Notes under the pieces: generated by a model
Told to the model about the DNA's origin: nothing
Database searches by the model: none
The model's input: only the letters and a program-made list of their open reading frames with translations
Shown here: piece after piece, positions 62,279 to 64,000 of the stretch
Position numbering within the stretch: the first letter of the stretch is position 1
Layout of the letters: every line of letters starts with the position of its first letter
NCBI GenBank assembly: GCA_963798745.1
Contig: CAWCUF010000003.1
Coordinates: 310,001 to 374,000, forward strand
From: Prado023 sp963798745
Lineage (GTDB): Bacteria > Actinomycetota > Actinomycetes > S36-B12 > CAIYMF01
Direction of reading: 5' to 3'
Length of the DNA: 64,000 nt
Made by a program: the position numbers and the translations under genes

Positions 62279-62947
62279 CCCTCACGCCGAAATGTCCACG
62301 ATGTGAGACGAAGTGTCCCACGCGATTCGAGGACCGATTCGAGGACGCTGTCTGTCCTGCCCGGCCCGCCCCGACCCGGCCCCGCTCATCCCACCCCGGT
62401 CCACCCTGCCCGGCTCACCCACCCGGCCACCCGCCCGGCTCACCCACCCGCACCCACGGCCCCAGCCCGGTCCTGCGCCGTTCACCCGCTCCGCAATCAG
62501 GCGGCGCGCCCGAAGTGGTCGTTCCCGATGGGGCGGCCGGCCGCTGGTCCGGGGTCGCGCACCAAAGGCCGTTCTGGGTCCTCAGATCGGGCTCTGAACG
62601 ACCGGTTCGCCTGCGTCAGGATGGGGCGGCGATGTCACCCGCCTCAGAACGACCGTTTCGTGCGCGTCGGGGCTGATGGAGGCTCTGTGCGCGGGGCAGG
62701 GCCGAATCGGAGGGCGGGCTGGTCCGGGAACCGCCGCAGGGGCCGGGTCGGGGGGCGGTCTGGCCGGCCACCGGCGCCGGGGGCAGTGCGGGGGGACTGG
62801 CCCTGGGACGGGCTGCCCGTACCTCCACCGGCGCAGGGCCGGTCGGGGTAGGGGCCGGGGACGCGTTGGGGCGCCGGCGGGCCTGCTCGGTCGGGGTAGG
62901 GGCGGGACGCGTTGGGGCGTCGGTGGGACCGCGAGTTCGCGGGCGGG
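62279..62947. other. Intergenic region between ilvB leader and ilvD
   Basis: About 670 bp of very GC-rich sequence. 62290-62330 contains GTGAGACGAAGTGTCCCAC-like half-sites; 62440-62670 has scattered CGTTCTG/GAACGACCG words; 62841-62922 carries a direct repeat. No believable gene; the extended frame reading across it is the out-of-phase tail of ilvD. Confidence 0.55.
62841..62922. repeat. Direct repeat of about 35 bp
   Basis: GGTCGGGGTAGGGGC followed by GGGACGCGTTGGGGCG occurs at 62841 and again at 62889, differing by a 2-bp indel. It lies just downstream of ilvD. Confidence 0.75.
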
Positions 62948-64000
62948 TCAGTCGCAGACCGCGCCGTGGGAGGCTGAGCCGACGAGTCTGGCGTACTTGG
63001 CCAGCACGCCGCGGGTGATAGCGCGGCGGCAACGGAGCCCAGTCGGCACGGCGCGCTGCCAGTTCGGCCTCGTCGACCAGGAGATCCAGCGTGCGGCCGG
63101 GGATGTCGATGCGCACCCGGTCGCCGTCGGCCACCAGGGCGATCGCCCCGCCGTCGACGGCCTCCGGGGCCACGTGCCCCACGCACAGGCCGGTGGTGCC
63201 CCCCGAGAACCGGCCGTCGGTGATCAGCAGCACGTCCTTGCCCAGGCCGGCGCCCTTGATGGCCGCGGTGATCATGAGCATCTCGCGCATGCCGGGCCCG
63301 CCCTTGGGACCCTCGTAGCGGATGATCACCACGTCGCCGGCCTGGATCGTGCCGTCCTCGAGGGCGTCCATCGCGGCCCGCTCACGCTCGAACACGCGCG
63401 CCGGCCCCTCGAACACCTCCACCGGGATGCCGGCGTTCTTCACGACCGCCCCCTCGGAGGCCAACGACCCGCCGAGGATCGTGATGCCGCCGACCCCGCC
63501 CATCGGATCGCTGAGCGCGCGCAGGATGGTGCCGTCGGGGTCCGGCGGGTCGACCTCGGCGAGGTTCTCCGCGACGGTGCGCCCGGTGACCGTCAGCGCG
63601 TCGCCGTGGATCAGGCCGGCATCGAGCAGGGCACGCATGATGACCGGCACTCCCCCGACCCGGTCCATGTCGCTCATGACGAAGCGGCCGAACGGCTTGA
63701 GGTCACCGAGCAGCGGGATCTTCGAGCCGATCCGGTGGAAGTCCTCCATCTCGAGGTCCACGTCCGCCTCGTGGGCGATGGCCAGCAGGTGCAGCACCGC
63801 ATTGGTGGAGCCGCCGAGCGCCATGACGACCGCGATCGCGTTCTCCAGAGACTTCTTCGTGATGATGTCGCGGGTGGTGATGCCCTGGCGCAGCAGCTCC
63901 ACGACGGCCTCGCCGGAGCGCCGGGCGAACCCGTCGCGGCGGCGGTCCACAGCGGGCGGGGCTGCCGAGCCGGGCAGGCTCATGCCCATCGCCTCGGCTG
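62948..64000 (-). CDS. ilvD: Dihydroxy-acid dehydratase, 3' part (runs off the window; frame break near the end)
   Basis: The last about 350 residues of IlvD, which dehydrates dihydroxy acids to 2-keto acids using a Fe-S cluster. Visible: EAMGMSLPGSA, KKSLENAIAVVMALGGSTNAVLHLLAIAHEA, RYEGPKGGPGMREML, LITDGRFSGGTTGLCVGHVAPEA. The proper C-terminus (VLAKYARLVGSASHGAVCD, stop at 62948) is in another frame; the break, a one-base insertion type in TATCACC at 63014-63020, comes only about 25 codons from the end. Uncorrected, the frame would run on for about 120 residues of low-complexity sequence. The gene's 5' end is outside. Confidence 0.9.

Noticed and set aside
62616..62947. Long Pro/Arg/Thr-rich C-terminal extension of IlvD
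   Set aside because: The conserved IlvD C-terminus is present in the neighbouring frame and ends at 62948; the extension results from a frame break.

Overview
The window comes from a high-GC Gram-positive bacterium of the Actinomycetota. Pointers are the gene order leuC-leuD-hup-(adk)-plsC-gpsA-ddl, the IclR-type regulator divergent to leuC, an HU protein with a long Lys/Ala tail, tRNA-Glu(CTC) and tRNA-Gln(CTG) beside gltX, frequent GTG/TTG starts, and many start codons placed directly behind a -10 hexamer (leaderless mRNAs). Family or genus cannot be fixed from sequence alone.

Layout. 0-9 kb: a RAM-domain protein, a DUF3515 lipoprotein, an IlvG-like ThDP enzyme, a GNAT, ddl and a Cys/Met-metabolism PLP enzyme on a tiny divergent promoter, then gpsA, plsC, a second adenylate kinase and hup. 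9-26.5 kb: branched-chain amino acid (BCAA) genes leuD, leuC, the ndgR-like regulator, cimA, ilvE, leuB and leuA, interleaved with two tRNAs, gltX, a 2-phosphoglycerate-kinase-like protein, a FAH-family hydrolase, a decayed NO/redox-type locus (cupin, DUF2249, broken regulator) and a deleted MFS relic. 26.5-56 kb: a roughly 30-kb exopolysaccharide (EPS) block with glycosyltransferases, a nucleotidyltransferase, a CDP-alcohol phosphotransferase, a Wzc-like co-polymerase/kinase, a Wzy/ligase-like protein, a Wzx-like flippase, a GT-C mannosyltransferase and an initiating sugar transferase. Mixed in are large secreted proteins built from beta-helix, PKD, LamG and a shared beta-sandwich module. 56-64 kb: serA, ilvC, ilvN, ilvB and the 3' part of ilvD.

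How the genes work together. ilvB/N/C/D, ilvE, leuA/B/C/D and cimA make up nearly all of BCAA synthesis, with cimA adding the citramalate route to 2-oxobutyrate. Three of these transcription units (ilvBNC, cimA, leuA) begin with a short BCAA-rich leader peptide followed by a hairpin, so translation of the leader probably sets their expression. leuC and the regulator share an intergenic palindrome. The EPS block looks able to build and export a polysaccharide and to decorate the cell surface or matrix with secreted repeat proteins.

Notable oddities: single-base frame breaks in leuA, ilvD and many EPS genes; a dispersed family of intergenic hairpins built around GATCGAT/ATCGATC arms; a 40-bp element present upstream of two EPS operons; and a relic of a beta-helix gene at about 31.3 kb.
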